64,000 bases of DNA from an uncultured Prochlorococcus sp. GTDB lineage: Bacteria > Cyanobacteriota > Cyanobacteriia > PCC-6307 > Cyanobiaceae. Numbering within the stretch: the stretch's first letter is position 1; the number at the start of each line of letters is the position of its first letter. A program made the translations under genes and the position numbers. The notes beneath the pieces were generated by a model, which had not been told where the DNA came from, ran no database searches, and worked only from the letters and a program-made list of their open reading frames with translations. Location of the stretch: NCBI GenBank assembly GCA_902525075.1, contig CABZFV010000007.1:17796-81795 (forward strand), written 5' to 3'. Of this stretch, positions 10,124 through 18,859 are shown piece after piece.

Positions 10124-10474
10124 TTGAAAAAATTATCAAAAATTTTAATTATAGTCTGCCTGATTGTTCTTTATCCTGTAATAGTTAACTCGGCTGAAAT
10201 TCTTCAAATTAAAAGTTCAAATACTATATTGGTGGGGGATCAAAATAGGAATTTAACTATTCGATTATTTTGTGTAAATGTAAATGAAAATGATGAGCTC
10301 GAAGCTACTAATTTACTTAAGAGTGAATTCCCAAGGGGAAGCAAAGTGAAAATAAAACCTTTTGGTTCTAAAGAGAATGTTTTGTTAGCAAAAGTTTTTA
10401 ATATTAAAAGTAATAAGGAGATGACTGAATTATTAGTCACTAAAGACTTTACTAGTGAAATATGTCCAAGTTAA
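10124..10474 (+). CDS. Small secreted protein with degenerate nuclease-like fold
   Basis: 116 residues starting at TTG. Residues 1-24 form a signal peptide (Lys-rich start, hydrophobic core, cleavage near NSA-E), so the mature protein is periplasmic or exported. The remainder resembles the staphylococcal nuclease (SNase) beta-barrel in layout: a first strand ILQIKSSNTILVG, then LTIRLFCVNV, a helix with EATNLLKSEFP, and KVKIKPFG followed by LLAKVFN. Arg47 fits the first catalytic Arg, but the Asp/Glu that bind calcium and the second Arg (normally in YGR-x-LA) are absent. It may be an inactive nuclease-fold protein. The assignment is by eye and moderate only. It converges with the next gene. 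Confidence 0.55.
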   Translation: MKKLSKILIIVCLIVLYPVIVNSAEILQIKSSNTILVGDQNRNLTIRLFCVNVNENDELEATNLLKSEFPRGSKVKIKPFGSKENVLLAKVFNIKSNKEMTELLVTKDFTSEICPS

Positions 10475-10480
10475 CTATCT

Positions 10481-11263
10481 CTATGAGCAAATAAAATTCC
10501 ATTGCCTCGAGATTGTTTTGTTTTTTCTCCAGGAATTAAATTCATTTTGAAATTTGTATGTGCATAAATTTGAAATGTCTATATTTGTATTAGGAATGTT
10601 CTCATTTAAAAGTTGTCTGTAGGCAGATTTTTTGAGATCAAGTTGATTTAAGTTTTGCTCTTTGAAGTAATTTGAATCACTAAAACAAAGATCTTTTTCG
10701 GTTTTAGTTAAATTCAAAGTTATTTTTTTGTTTTCGGCCTTTCTATAAAATTCTTTGAGTGTCAATTTATCAACCAGATAATGTTCCTTCGAAATTGCTG
10801 GTCCAATAGCAACAAGTAAGTCATCTCGAGATGTCCCAAAATTATCGAAAATTTTAACTAGATTTTTTATTATTTTTTTTTCTAAACCTTTTCTTCCACA
10901 ATGTAAGGCTGCTACATTTCTTGTCCTTTTATCGGCAAAAAATATTGGCATGCAATCAGCTGTGTAAATCCATAAGTTTTGATTACATTTATTTCCAATA
11001 AGACCATCTGCATTAGTCTTACTCCCTTCTTGCGAAAGTGATCCAAAAACAATCACATTACTGTGAATTTGATTGGAGACACAATTTATGTAATTTTCAT
11101 TAAATTTATTCCCCAATAGTTGAAGAAAGTTCTCATGACTTGACTTCGTAAAGTATGCATGTTTGAAGTTATGTTGACTAAGGATAGGCGATAAATAATA
11201 CTCAAATTTTTTGTTTTGAATAAAAATTTCAGATTTTAAAAAATATGTTTCTTTATAAGATAT
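10481..11263 (-). CDS. pgeF: PgeF/YfiH-family polyphenol/purine nucleoside oxidoreductase, apparent ATA start
   Basis: Member of the PgeF/YfiH (LACC1-like) family, described as copper/zinc oxidoreductases or purine nucleoside phosphorylases/deaminases. Metal-site motifs are visible: His in NQIHSNV, Cys in YTADCMPIFF and His in AALHCGRKGL. The first ordinary start is a TTG at 11116, which would give 211 residues. The frame stays open to 11276, and the upstream part encodes YYLSPILSQHNFKHAYFTK, matching the N-terminal strand expected in this family. An AAGGAG sequence at 11277-11272 sits eight bases before an in-frame ATA, so I place the start there (260 residues, normal length). No ATG, GTG or TTG exists in that stretch. 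ATT at 11227 or 11221 is an alternative. Confidence 0.75.
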   Translation of the reverse strand: MSYKETYFLKSEIFIQNKKFEYYLSPILSQHNFKHAYFTKSSHENFLQLLGNKFNENYINCVSNQIHSNVIVFGSLSQEGSKTNADGLIGNKCNQNLWIYTADCMPIFFADKRTRNVAALHCGRKGLEKKIIKNLVKIFDNFGTSRDDLLVAIGPAISKEHYLVDKLTLKEFYRKAENKKITLNLTKTEKDLCFSDSNYFKEQNLNQLDLKKSAYRQLLNENIPNTNIDISNLCTYKFQNEFNSWRKNKTISRQWNFICS

Positions 11264-11271
11264 AGTTTCTT

Positions 11272-11277
11272 CTCCTT
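11272..11277 (-). promoter_or_regulatory. Shine-Dalgarno sequence supporting non-canonical pgeF start
   Basis: AAGGAG on the minus strand, eight bases before the ATA codon at 11263-11261 and just after the stop of the upstream gene. Strong ribosome-binding sites are uncommon in this AT-rich genome, so the position is informative for the start of the downstream gene. Confidence 0.6.
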
Positions 11278-11285
11278 AAATGAAT

Positions 11286-12191
11286 TTATGATATTAATTC
11301 AATATCTCTCAAGATCCAGAATCCTGCAAATTTTTCGACATATGGCGTTGACTGTATGGAAATAAATTGATAACCAAAAGAATTTTTTTTATTCTCTAAA
11401 AACTTTGCACTTAAAATATTTGCATCTTTTTCGGGCAAATCTGTTACCAGCCACTTATCGTCTTCTGAAGCTTCAAGTATGAGTTGGTTCTTATTGATGA
11501 CTAATTTAATAGGTTCTAAACAACTGAACCAAGCAGAAAGTGCTAAAGATCTATCTTTGCTAAAAAGTCTTAATCCTGGAACTAAGTTATTGTCATCTAA
11601 ATCTTCCTGAATTGGAAAAATATCTCCAAATTCCATAGGCCAATTCTCTGCTGATTTTAACTCGCCGATTGATATTTCAGAGATAGTTAAAGCATCGCCC
11701 CTTACTGCTTCAGGCAGAGGTTGAGGAGGATTTTCCATTTTAGAAGTAAATGTAGGGGCTAATACGCCTCTTACATAACCTTTTTCCTTTGGATAAATCT
11801 CTTTTTCAAGAAATTCGATTCTATCTAATAAATCGTACGTTCTCCTACTCACAATAGGCTCAATACTTAGGGCCTCAAGAGATTTTTTAATGATCGATTT
11901 CATTGACGACCGCCAGAATCGAACAATTGAAGGTTTCTCCCAACCTTGTTTTTTTGCCTCACTTATTGCTTCATTTAGCGCATTTGTAAGCCATACTGAG
12001 TTAACTTCATTCGCAGGGCATTTTTTTTGCCAAAGAAAAATATCTTCTGTCTTATAACTTCTTGTAGAACAAATAATTAACTCCCACCTTTTTTTTCCAT
12101 TTGATTCAATAATTGGTCTTGAGTAAAAGTCTAATTCCCAATCTGAAATTTTTAATATAAGACTAGATTCCATTTTTTTATTGATGTTCAT
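11286..12191 (-). CDS. Tab2/Atab2-like RNA-binding protein
   Basis: 301 residues of the Tab2 family (formerly DUF1092). In algae and plants, Tab2/Atab2 binds the psaB 5' leader and promotes translation of photosystem I reaction centre proteins. The family hallmark WELDFYSRPI, followed by GKKRWELIIC, is at residues about 18-43. VRFWRSSMKSII near 85-100, a Pro-rich middle (PPQPLPEAVRGDAL) and a C-terminal ending in GFWILRD also match. The start overlaps the end of the S1-domain gene by four bases, so the two RNA-binding proteins appear translationally coupled. Function in Prochlorococcus is inferred from the plastid homologues. A second start at MESS, seven residues in, is possible. Confidence 0.85.
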   Translation of the reverse strand: MNINKKMESSLILKISDWELDFYSRPIIESNGKKRWELIICSTRSYKTEDIFLWQKKCPANEVNSVWLTNALNEAISEAKKQGWEKPSIVRFWRSSMKSIIKKSLEALSIEPIVSRRTYDLLDRIEFLEKEIYPKEKGYVRGVLAPTFTSKMENPPQPLPEAVRGDALTISEISIGELKSAENWPMEFGDIFPIQEDLDDNNLVPGLRLFSKDRSLALSAWFSCLEPIKLVINKNQLILEASEDDKWLVTDLPEKDANILSAKFLENKKNSFGYQFISIQSTPYVEKFAGFWILRDIELIS

Positions 12192-13393
12192 TTATCTCGT
12201 TCTTTTTTATCGAAGAGTGCTTTAGTTTTTAGTGCTCTCGCTGTGGCTTCTTGCATAACTTTTTGCTTATCAATAATTAATTCTCCCGCAGAGTTCTCTA
12301 GGAGTGCTGTATTGAGACCAATGCGCCCTTTTTCGAGGTCAATTTCAGATATTAAAGCTTTTATAATTTCCCCTTCTCTAAAAACTTCTCTTAAAGAACG
12401 AATCGATCCATTTGTTAGTGAGGATTGATGAAGAAGTCCACTAGCTCCACCTAAATCAATAAAGAATCCATATGGTTTTACAGCTAAAACTTCTCCTTCA
12501 ATTAATTGACCTAATTCTAGACTTGAAAGTTTAGAGACTAATGATGCTTTCTTTTCAGAAAGAACTAATTTCCTGGATTCTGGATTAACCTCAAGAAATG
12601 CGACTTTTAGATTTTTGCCAACAAAAGATTGATAATCTTGACCATCGTCAAGTTGAGATCTAGGGATGAATCCTCTTAATCCATCTACATCACAAGTAAG
12701 CCCACCTCTGTTAAATCCATTAATTAAAACGTTAATTAACTCTCCATTTTTTGCAGAACTTGATACTTTCTCCCAACTTTGCCTGAGAATTAATGCCCGA
12801 GCGCTCACTGTGACCATCCCATCCGCATTTTGTTCTTTGATAACCAAAACTTCCATTTCAAGGCCTAAAGAAAACTTTTCTTTAAAATTTGTTATGACAC
12901 CCAAACCACATTCTTTTTTGGGCATATAACCAGGTGCTTTTCCACCAATGTCAACATATAATCCATCACTTTCAATTGCTATAACCTTACCTGAAATTGT
13001 TTCTCCAGTAGCCCCAATTGGCTCATTTGCATTTAAAGCCTCCAAAAAAGCACTTTCATCAAAATCATATTCATCAACTGTTCTTTCTAATTGAAAATCT
13101 GTGTTTTGCTCAGAAGAATTAAGGGGTTTATTAAAGTTTTGTTGAGTTAAATCTTGTTGAGGAATATCAAAATCCTTGGTCTTTGCATTACTGTCCTCAA
13201 TTTCTTTTACCGAATCATCTTTAATGATTTGAGGTTTGATTACAATATTTTCTTTTTTAATATCTTCTTGTGAATTGGATTGCTCATTATCTATTTTTTG
13301 AGTATCTTTCTTGCTTATGTGAAGTACCTGAAGAGGTTTTTTATTGCCCTTTGATTGGATATTATCTTGAGCATTTTTATTACTGACTCCCAT
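12188..13393 (-). CDS. rps1b: S1 RNA-binding domain protein (ribosomal protein S1 homologue B)
   Basis: 401 residues. The first 120 or so are highly polar (many Lys, Asn, Gln, Asp) and probably disordered. Three S1 domains follow: about 130-200 starting GETISGKVIAIE, about 215-283 starting GELINVLINGFN, and about 293-362 starting GQLIEGEVLAVK. Marine picocyanobacteria carry a main S1 protein and this second S1-like protein, also called Nbp1. Likely roles are mRNA binding at the ribosome or RNA stabilisation. The gene is followed, with a four-base overlap, by the Tab2-like gene, suggesting a shared job in translation of particular mRNAs. Confidence 0.87.
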   Translation of the reverse strand: MGVSNKNAQDNIQSKGNKKPLQVLHISKKDTQKIDNEQSNSQEDIKKENIVIKPQIIKDDSVKEIEDSNAKTKDFDIPQQDLTQQNFNKPLNSSEQNTDFQLERTVDEYDFDESAFLEALNANEPIGATGETISGKVIAIESDGLYVDIGGKAPGYMPKKECGLGVITNFKEKFSLGLEMEVLVIKEQNADGMVTVSARALILRQSWEKVSSSAKNGELINVLINGFNRGGLTCDVDGLRGFIPRSQLDDGQDYQSFVGKNLKVAFLEVNPESRKLVLSEKKASLVSKLSSLELGQLIEGEVLAVKPYGFFIDLGGASGLLHQSSLTNGSIRSLREVFREGEIIKALISEIDLEKGRIGLNTALLENSAGELIIDKQKVMQEATARALKTKALFDKKERDK

Positions 13394-13459
13394 CGTAGGT
13401 AAAATAAGAATAATTAATTACTAACATACTCTAAATGTTAGTACTCAAAATTAAAATTA

Positions 13460-14254
13460 ATGAACTTTAAACCAATACCTAATAAATTTGAATATTTAAA
13501 TTGGCAAGAAATTGAGTGTGTTGCAAAAAACAAAAGATCAACAGTGATTTGGCCATTCGGCGCTGTTGAGCAACATGGACCGCATCTGCCTCTTGCTACA
13601 GACAGTATTTTTGTTGATGAAATTATTAGCGAAGTTTTTAAATTACTCTCTGCCGATATTCCATTAAAAAAACTTCCAACACAATATATTGGTTTTTCTC
13701 CAGAACATAAGGGTTTCTCTGGGACAATTTCACTTTCCTCAGATTTAATAACCTCAATGATAAAGGAAGTCGGAGGTCAATTATCTAAAATGGGTTTTAA
13801 AAGATTGATATTAATTAATGGACATGGAGGTCAAATTTCACTATTAAATACAGCTGCAAGAGAGCTAAGAAGTGTAGCGCCAGGCATGGCAGTTTTCCCT
13901 TGTTTCTTATGGAGTGGTGTGAATGGATTAAGTGAATTGTTAACAAAAACTGAGATTGAGGATGGGCTTCATGCTTCTTTAGCTGAAACAAGTTTGATGC
14001 TGGCTTTGAAGCCAGAATTAGTAGGTGATGAACGCCCAAATGAGGGGTATAAATTAGAGATCCCTGAAGGTTGGAGTCTAGAGGGCAATGCGCCAACTGC
14101 TTGGCTTACTGAAGACTTCAGTAAATCAGGTGTTATTGGAGATAGTAGAGGAGCAAATGAGTCTTTAGGAAAAAATTTAAAGAAATTATTGATTAATCAT
14201 TGGTTTAAATTGATTATGAATCTGATGCAATCAGATTGGCCAAACAATTCTTAA
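13460..14254 (+). CDS. Creatininase family amidohydrolase
   Basis: 264 residues of the creatininase/mycofactocin-MftE/FAPy-deformylase superfamily, which are metal-dependent cytosolic hydrolases. The metal site shows as GAVEQHGPHLPLATD near residues 32-46 (Glu, His and Asp ligands) and LINGHGGQ near 116-123, with HASLAETS near 172-179. Known members hydrolyse creatinine, formamidopyrimidine or riboflavin-pathway intermediates, so the substrate cannot be assigned. The gene is divergent from the S1-domain gene and upstream of ado, but a promoter-like sequence lies between it and ado. Confidence 0.88.
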   Translation: MNFKPIPNKFEYLNWQEIECVAKNKRSTVIWPFGAVEQHGPHLPLATDSIFVDEIISEVFKLLSADIPLKKLPTQYIGFSPEHKGFSGTISLSSDLITSMIKEVGGQLSKMGFKRLILINGHGGQISLLNTAARELRSVAPGMAVFPCFLWSGVNGLSELLTKTEIEDGLHASLAETSLMLALKPELVGDERPNEGYKLEIPEGWSLEGNAPTAWLTEDFSKSGVIGDSRGANESLGKNLKKLLINHWFKLIMNLMQSDWPNNS

Positions 14255-14322
14255 ATAAGTTTTTAAGTAAAAAATGTGACTTAACAATTGAAACTATTTT
14301 CATGATATTTAAATAAACTCTC

Positions 14323-14328
14323 TATAAT
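14323..14328 (+). promoter_or_regulatory. -10 element upstream of ado
   Basis: A consensus TATAAT hexamer, 39 bases before the ATG at 14368. No convincing -35 is present, as is common for Prochlorococcus promoters. Transcription would begin near 14335, leaving almost no leader for the upstream ATG at 14341. This supports 14368 as the translation start. Confidence 0.5.
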
Positions 14329-14367
14329 CATGTAATATTCATGCATAATGAGCTAAAGATTACTGAC

Positions 14368-15096
14368 ATGCAAACTCTAGAATCAAATAAAAAAGCTATT
14401 GAAGAATTGACTAATCCTACTTCTTTAGATTTACCCGACTTCACTTCAGATTCTTATAAGGATGCATACAGCAGAATAAATGCAATTGTCATAGAGGGAG
14501 AGCAAGAGGCTCATGATAATTACATTTCAATAGCAACTTTAATTCCAAATGAATTAGAGGAGTTAACTAAATTGGCGAGAATGGAAATGAAACATAAAAA
14601 AGGCTTTACTGCATGTGGAAGAAATTTAGGGGTAGTAGCTGATATGAAATTTGCTAAAAAATTCTTTTCTAAATTACATGGTAATTTTCAAGTTGCTCTT
14701 GAAAAAGGAAATTTGACAACATGTCTTTTAATACAAGCCATCTTAATAGAAGCATTTGCAATTTCTGCTTATAACGTCTATATAAGAGTTGCGGATCCTT
14801 TCGCAAAAAAAATAACAGAGGGAGTGGTTAAAGATGAATATCTTCATTTAAATTATGGTCAAGAGTGGCTTAAAGAGAATCTATCTACTTGTAAAGAGGA
14901 ATTAATGGAAGCTAATAAGGTTAATCTTCCTTTAATTAAAAAGATGTTAGATGAAGTAGCAGATGACGCATCAATTTTAGCTATGGACAGAGAAGAATTA
15001 ATGGAAGAATTTATGATTGCTTATCAAGATACATTGATGGAAATAGGTCTAGATAATAGAGAAATTGCAAGAATGGCTATGGCAGCTATCGTCTAA
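14368..15096 (+). CDS. ado: Aldehyde-deformylating oxygenase (alkane synthase)
   Basis: Converts fatty aldehydes from acyl-ACP reductase to alkanes (mainly pentadecane and heptadecane) plus formate, using O2 and ferredoxin electrons. Starting at the second ATG gives 242 residues, and all di-iron ligands then fall at the same numbers as in the characterised MIT9313 enzyme: Glu45, Glu73, His76, Glu128, Glu157 and His160. The motif DFTSDSYKDAYSRINAIVIE precedes the first ligand. An earlier ATG at 14341 would add nine residues not seen in relatives. It is followed on the same strand by aar, the usual pair. Confidence 0.97.
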   Translation: MQTLESNKKAIEELTNPTSLDLPDFTSDSYKDAYSRINAIVIEGEQEAHDNYISIATLIPNELEELTKLARMEMKHKKGFTACGRNLGVVADMKFAKKFFSKLHGNFQVALEKGNLTTCLLIQAILIEAFAISAYNVYIRVADPFAKKITEGVVKDEYLHLNYGQEWLKENLSTCKEELMEANKVNLPLIKKMLDEVADDASILAMDREELMEEFMIAYQDTLMEIGLDNREIARMAMAAIV

Positions 15097-15204
15097 TTAC
15101 TTTTCTAATTAATTAAGGCTTTTAATAATTAATCAATCCTATTTAAGTAGTGACCTCTGTGCTATTGTTCATAACAATGTATAGAAACCATTTATAAATT
15201 TTAA

Positions 15205-16245
15205 ATGTTTGGGTTAATAGGCCACTCAACCAGTTTTGAAGATGCAAAAAGAAAAGCTTCGATGCTAGGCTTTGATCATATTGCAGATGGAGACTTGGAT
15301 GTTTGGTGTACTGCTCCTCCTCAGCTTGTTGAAAATGTAGAAGTTAAGAGTGCTACTGGAATATCTATTGAAGGTTCTTATATAGATTCGTGCTTTGTCC
15401 CTGAAATGCTTTCTAGGTTTAAAACGGCTAGAAGAAAAGTACTAAATGCTATGGAACTAGCTCAGAAAAAAGGGATTAACATTACCGCTTTAGGAGGATT
15501 TACTTCTATTATTTTTGAGAATTTTAATCTTCTACAGCATAAACAAATTAGAAATACTTCATTAGAGTGGGAAAGGTTTACTACTGGCAATACTCATACC
15601 GCCTGGGTTATTTGTAAGCAACTTGAAATAAATGCGCCTCGTATTGGGATAGACCTTAAAAAAGCAACTGTTGCTGTAATTGGTGCTACAGGTGATATTG
15701 GTAGTGCTGTTTGTAGATGGCTTATCAATAAAACTGGGATTTCAGAACTTCTTATGGTAGCAAGACAACAAGAACCATTAGCGCTGTTACAAAAAGAATT
15801 AGATGGTGGCACCGTAACAAGCTTAAATGAGGCATTGCCTCAGGCGGATATTGTTGTATGGGTTGCAAGTATGCCTAAAACTATTGAAATAGATACAAAT
15901 AACTTAAAAAAACCATGTTTAATGATTGATGGCGGATACCCCAAAAATCTTGATGAGAAATTTCAGGGTAAAAATATTCATGTTTTAAAAGGAGGTATAG
16001 TAGAGTTTTTTAATGATATTGGTTGGAATATGATGGAACTTGCGGAAATGCAAAACCCTCAGCGAGAGATGTTTGCTTGCTTTGCAGAAGCTATGATTTT
16101 AGAATTTGAAAAGTGTCATACGAATTTTAGTTGGGGAAGAAATAACATTTCCCTTGAAAAGATGGAGTTTATTGGAGCAGCATCTTTAAAGCATGGTTTT
16201 TCTGCGATTGGACTTGATATGCAGCCTAACGTATTAACTGTTTAA
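15205..16245 (+). CDS. aar: Long-chain acyl-ACP reductase
   Basis: Reduces acyl-ACP to fatty aldehyde with NADPH, feeding the aldehyde oxygenase encoded upstream. The length of 346 residues is usual. The NADPH motif [13 protein letters not shown] begins at residue 160. Cys292 in [10 protein letters not shown] matches the catalytic Cys that forms the thioester in the Synechococcus elongatus enzyme. The N-terminus [18 protein letters not shown] is characteristic. A 108-base gap separates it from ado. It contains a small inverted repeat (ATTGTT/AACAAT, 15164-15178). accA follows only three bases after the aar stop, placing fatty acid initiation and its drain to alkanes on one transcript. Confidence 0.96.
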   Translation: MFGLIGHSTSFEDAKRKASMLGFDHIADGDLDVWCTAPPQLVENVEVKSATGISIEGSYIDSCFVPEMLSRFKTARRKVLNAMELAQKKGINITALGGFTSIIFENFNLLQHKQIRNTSLEWERFTTGNTHTAWVICKQLEINAPRIGIDLKKATVAVIGATGDIGSAVCRWLINKTGISELLMVARQQEPLALLQKELDGGTVTSLNEALPQADIVVWVASMPKTIEIDTNNLKKPCLMIDGGYPKNLDEKFQGKNIHVLKGGIVEFFNDIGWNMMELAEMQNPQREMFACFAEAMILEFEKCHTNFSWGRNNISLEKMEFIGAASLKHGFSAIGLDMQPNVLTV

Positions 16246-16248
16246 ATT

Positions 16249-17256
16249 ATGGCTAAACGTTACCTACTTGATTTTGAAAAACCTCTTGTTGAACTTGAGA
16301 AGCAGATAGAGCAAATTAAAGAATTAGCTCGAGATTCAGAAGTAGATGTTAGTCAACAGCTTCTGCAGCTTGAAACCTTAGCTGCTAGGAGAAGAGAAGA
16401 AATATTTAAATCTCTCACCCCTGCTCAAAAGATTCAGGTAGCTAGACATCCTCAGAGACCTAGTACTTTGGATTTTGTTCAAATGTTTTGTGATGACTGG
16501 ATAGAATTACATGGAGACAGAAATGGTGGCGATGATATGGCACTAATTGGGGGGATAGGTTCGATAAATAATAGACCAGTGTTGATGTTAGGGCATCAGA
16601 AAGGAAGGGACACAAAAGAAAATGTAGTAAGAAACTTTGGGATGGCAAAACCAGGAGGTTACAGAAAAGCTCTTAGATTAATGCAGCATGCAAATAGATT
16701 TTCTTTGCCAATTCTTACATTTATTGATACCCCTGGAGCTTATGCTGGTTTAAAAGCTGAAGAACAAGGTCAAGGTGAAGCGATTGCAAGAAACCTTAGA
16801 GAGATGTTTGGATTAAAAGTTCCAATTGTGGCTACTGTCATTGGAGAAGGAGGTTCTGGAGGAGCACTTGGAATAGGTGTTGCCGATAGGTTACTAATGT
16901 TTGAACACAGTGTTTACACAGTTGCTAGTCCAGAAGCATGTGCATCAATTTTGTGGAGAGATGCTGCGAAGGCACCAGAAGCTGCATCAGCACTTAAAAT
17001 CACAGGTAAAGATTTACTTAAATTAGGCATAATAGATGAGGTATTACCTGAACCTTCTGGTGGGAATAATTGGGCTCCTTTAGATGCGGGTAACACACTA
17101 AAAGAGGCTATTGAGAAACACCTAAACGCTTTACTTCAAATGCCTGAAGAAGAATTAATTGAGGAAAGATATAAAAAGTTTAGGGTATTAGGTAAATTTA
17201 TCGAAGCAAATAATATTGAAGAGATTTATAGTGAAATCCCCCAAAAAACTGAATAA
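16249..17256 (+). CDS. accA: Acetyl-CoA carboxylase carboxyltransferase subunit alpha
   Basis: Transfers carboxyl from biotin to acetyl-CoA, making malonyl-CoA for fatty acid synthesis. It works as an alpha2beta2 complex with AccD, which is not in this window. It has 335 residues. The N-terminal helical part contains [20 protein letters not shown]. The crotonase-fold core shows [19 protein letters not shown] near residues 100-120, [20 protein letters not shown] near 160-180 and [16 protein letters not shown] near 203-218, which holds the oxyanion-hole glycines. It follows aar by three bases. The SDR gene begins inside or directly after its end. Confidence 0.97.
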   Translation: MAKRYLLDFEKPLVELEKQIEQIKELARDSEVDVSQQLLQLETLAARRREEIFKSLTPAQKIQVARHPQRPSTLDFVQMFCDDWIELHGDRNGGDDMALIGGIGSINNRPVLMLGHQKGRDTKENVVRNFGMAKPGGYRKALRLMQHANRFSLPILTFIDTPGAYAGLKAEEQGQGEAIARNLREMFGLKVPIVATVIGEGGSGGALGIGVADRLLMFEHSVYTVASPEACASILWRDAAKAPEAASALKITGKDLLKLGIIDEVLPEPSGGNNWAPLDAGNTLKEAIEKHLNALLQMPEEELIEERYKKFRVLGKFIEANNIEEIYSEIPQKTE

Positions 17257-17965
17257 CTTGAAACTAGCTTTTTTAACAGGTGCTACGAAAGGTATTGGTA
17301 GATCTACCGCAATTACTTTTGCCAATGCTGGTTGGGATTTAATTTTACTCTCTAGGAATATGGATTTAATGGAGAAACTAAAGAGCGAACTGTTGACCAC
17401 TAAATCAAAAATTAACCTAATAAAATGTGATTTATCTAATCCTCTAGAAATAGAGCATTGTGTTAAGGAGGCAATTGAGAAGTATGGGTGCCCTTCAGTA
17501 TTGATAAATAATGCAGGTTGCGCGTTTAATGGCCCTTTAGTTGAAATGGAATTAGGTCAATGGGAACAAACTATTCAACTAAACCTCACAAGTGTTTTTC
17601 AGATTTGTAGTTCAATAATTCCTCAAATGAGAAAAAATGGTGGTTTAGTTATTAATGTCAGTAGTCATGCGTCTTATAATGCATTCCCCCACTGGGGGGC
17701 TTATTGTGTTTCAAAATCTGCACTAGCTATGTTTACTAGATGCCTGAGGGAGGAGGAGAGATCTAATTCAATAAGAGCGTGTACAATAACTCTTGGTTCA
17801 GTAAATACTCCTCTTTGGGACTCCGAATCAATCAATTCTGATTTTGATAGAACTTCTATGCTCTCCTCAAAAGAGGTATCAGAAACTATTCTCTACATGG
17901 CTCAAAAACCTAAATCACAATTGATCGAAGACTTGACTTTGATGCCTTCTGGCGGAGCCTTTTAA
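17231..17965 (+). CDS. Short-chain dehydrogenase/reductase
   Basis: Classical SDR oxidoreductase, about 240 residues. The Rossmann motif [16 protein letters not shown] is near the N-terminus, then NNAGCAF, the catalytic Ser in NVSSHAS, and YCVSK (Tyr-x3-Lys). The start is uncertain: TTG 17216, GTG 17231 (used here, with a GAAGAG sequence seven bases before it) or TTG 17258 directly after the accA stop. The first two overlap accA. Substrate unknown. Location after accA suggests but does not prove a link to lipid metabolism. It lacks features that would make it FabG itself. Confidence 0.85.
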   Translation: MKSPKKLNNLKLAFLTGATKGIGRSTAITFANAGWDLILLSRNMDLMEKLKSELLTTKSKINLIKCDLSNPLEIEHCVKEAIEKYGCPSVLINNAGCAFNGPLVEMELGQWEQTIQLNLTSVFQICSSIIPQMRKNGGLVINVSSHASYNAFPHWGAYCVSKSALAMFTRCLREEERSNSIRACTITLGSVNTPLWDSESINSDFDRTSMLSSKEVSETILYMAQKPKSQLIEDLTLMPSGGAF

Positions 17966-18041
17966 ACATTCTGTTTATCTGATTAATCGTAAAACAGTGA
18001 TTTTTTTTAGTGCTATTCGAACCCGATTGAACAAGAGAATG

Positions 18042-18050
18042 TGATATAGT
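18042..18050 (+). promoter_or_regulatory. Extended -10 promoter for folE
   Basis: TGATATAGT contains an extended TG followed by TATAGT at 18045-18050, 69 bases before the folE ATG. It sits in the 153-base gap after the SDR gene, which otherwise shows only a run of eight or more T residues near 18001. Confidence 0.45.
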
Positions 18051-18118
18051 ATATGGGCAATTAAGCTTTAGGAAGATACAGTTAATTAAGTTGCATACAA
18101 TTTTCTGTTTAGAATTTT

Positions 18119-18859
18119 ATGACCTCTACATTACCCAACGATAATATTAAAAACTTTGACGACCAGATTACTAATAAACTAATTTCTGAAATCATAAGAG
18201 ACAGAATTAAGAATTCTGGTACAAGATTTAGTGCTAACGATAATATTTCTGATTTTATAAATCCTGGTGAATTAGAAATTTTAGAAAAAGAAGTAGCCTC
18301 AAGAGTTAAAGACTTACTAAAGTCCCTAGTAATTGATGTTGAAAATGATCATAATACTCAAGAAACTGCTGAAAGAGTTTCTAAAATGTACCTTAATGAA
18401 GTTTTTAAAGGTAGATATCATGAACAACCTAAAGTTACAAGTTTCCCTAATGATAAGAAACTTGATGAAATCTATACAGTTGGTCCAATCTCGGTAAGAT
18501 CTGCATGTTCACATCATTTAGTTCCAATCCTTGGAGAGTGTTGGATAGGTATTAAACCTGGGAATAAAGTCATAGGACTTTCAAAATTTGCGAGAGTTGC
18601 TGATTGGGTTTTTTCAAGACCTCATATTCAGGAAGAAGCTGTAATGATCCTTGCAGATGAAATTGAAAAACTTTGTGAACCTAAAGGTTTAGGCATTATT
18701 GTAAAAGCCCAACATTATTGTATGAAGTGGAGGGGAGTCAAAGAACCAAATACAAGTATGATTAATTCTGTGGTTAGAGGAGATTTTAGACACGATTTAA
18801 GTTTAAAACAAGAATTTTTTGAGCTTGTAAAACAACAGTCCGCTACCAATAATTACTAA
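18119..18859 (+). CDS. folE: GTP cyclohydrolase I
   Basis: Converts GTP to 7,8-dihydroneopterin triphosphate for folate and pterin synthesis. The protein has 246 residues, with a roughly 50-residue N-terminal extension before the conserved core that is longer than the E. coli enzyme (222). The zinc and active-site motif SACSHHLVPILGECWIG begins near residue 125, SKFARVADWVFSRP follows, and the second zinc Cys is in QHYCMKWRGVKEPNTSM near 201. Its product is also the precursor used by PTPS/QueD-type enzymes, one of which is encoded at 53918-54388. Its stop codon overlaps that of trpF on the opposite strand. Confidence 0.96.
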   Translation: MTSTLPNDNIKNFDDQITNKLISEIIRDRIKNSGTRFSANDNISDFINPGELEILEKEVASRVKDLLKSLVIDVENDHNTQETAERVSKMYLNEVFKGRYHEQPKVTSFPNDKKLDEIYTVGPISVRSACSHHLVPILGECWIGIKPGNKVIGLSKFARVADWVFSRPHIQEEAVMILADEIEKLCEPKGLGIIVKAQHYCMKWRGVKEPNTSMINSVVRGDFRHDLSLKQEFFELVKQQSATNNY

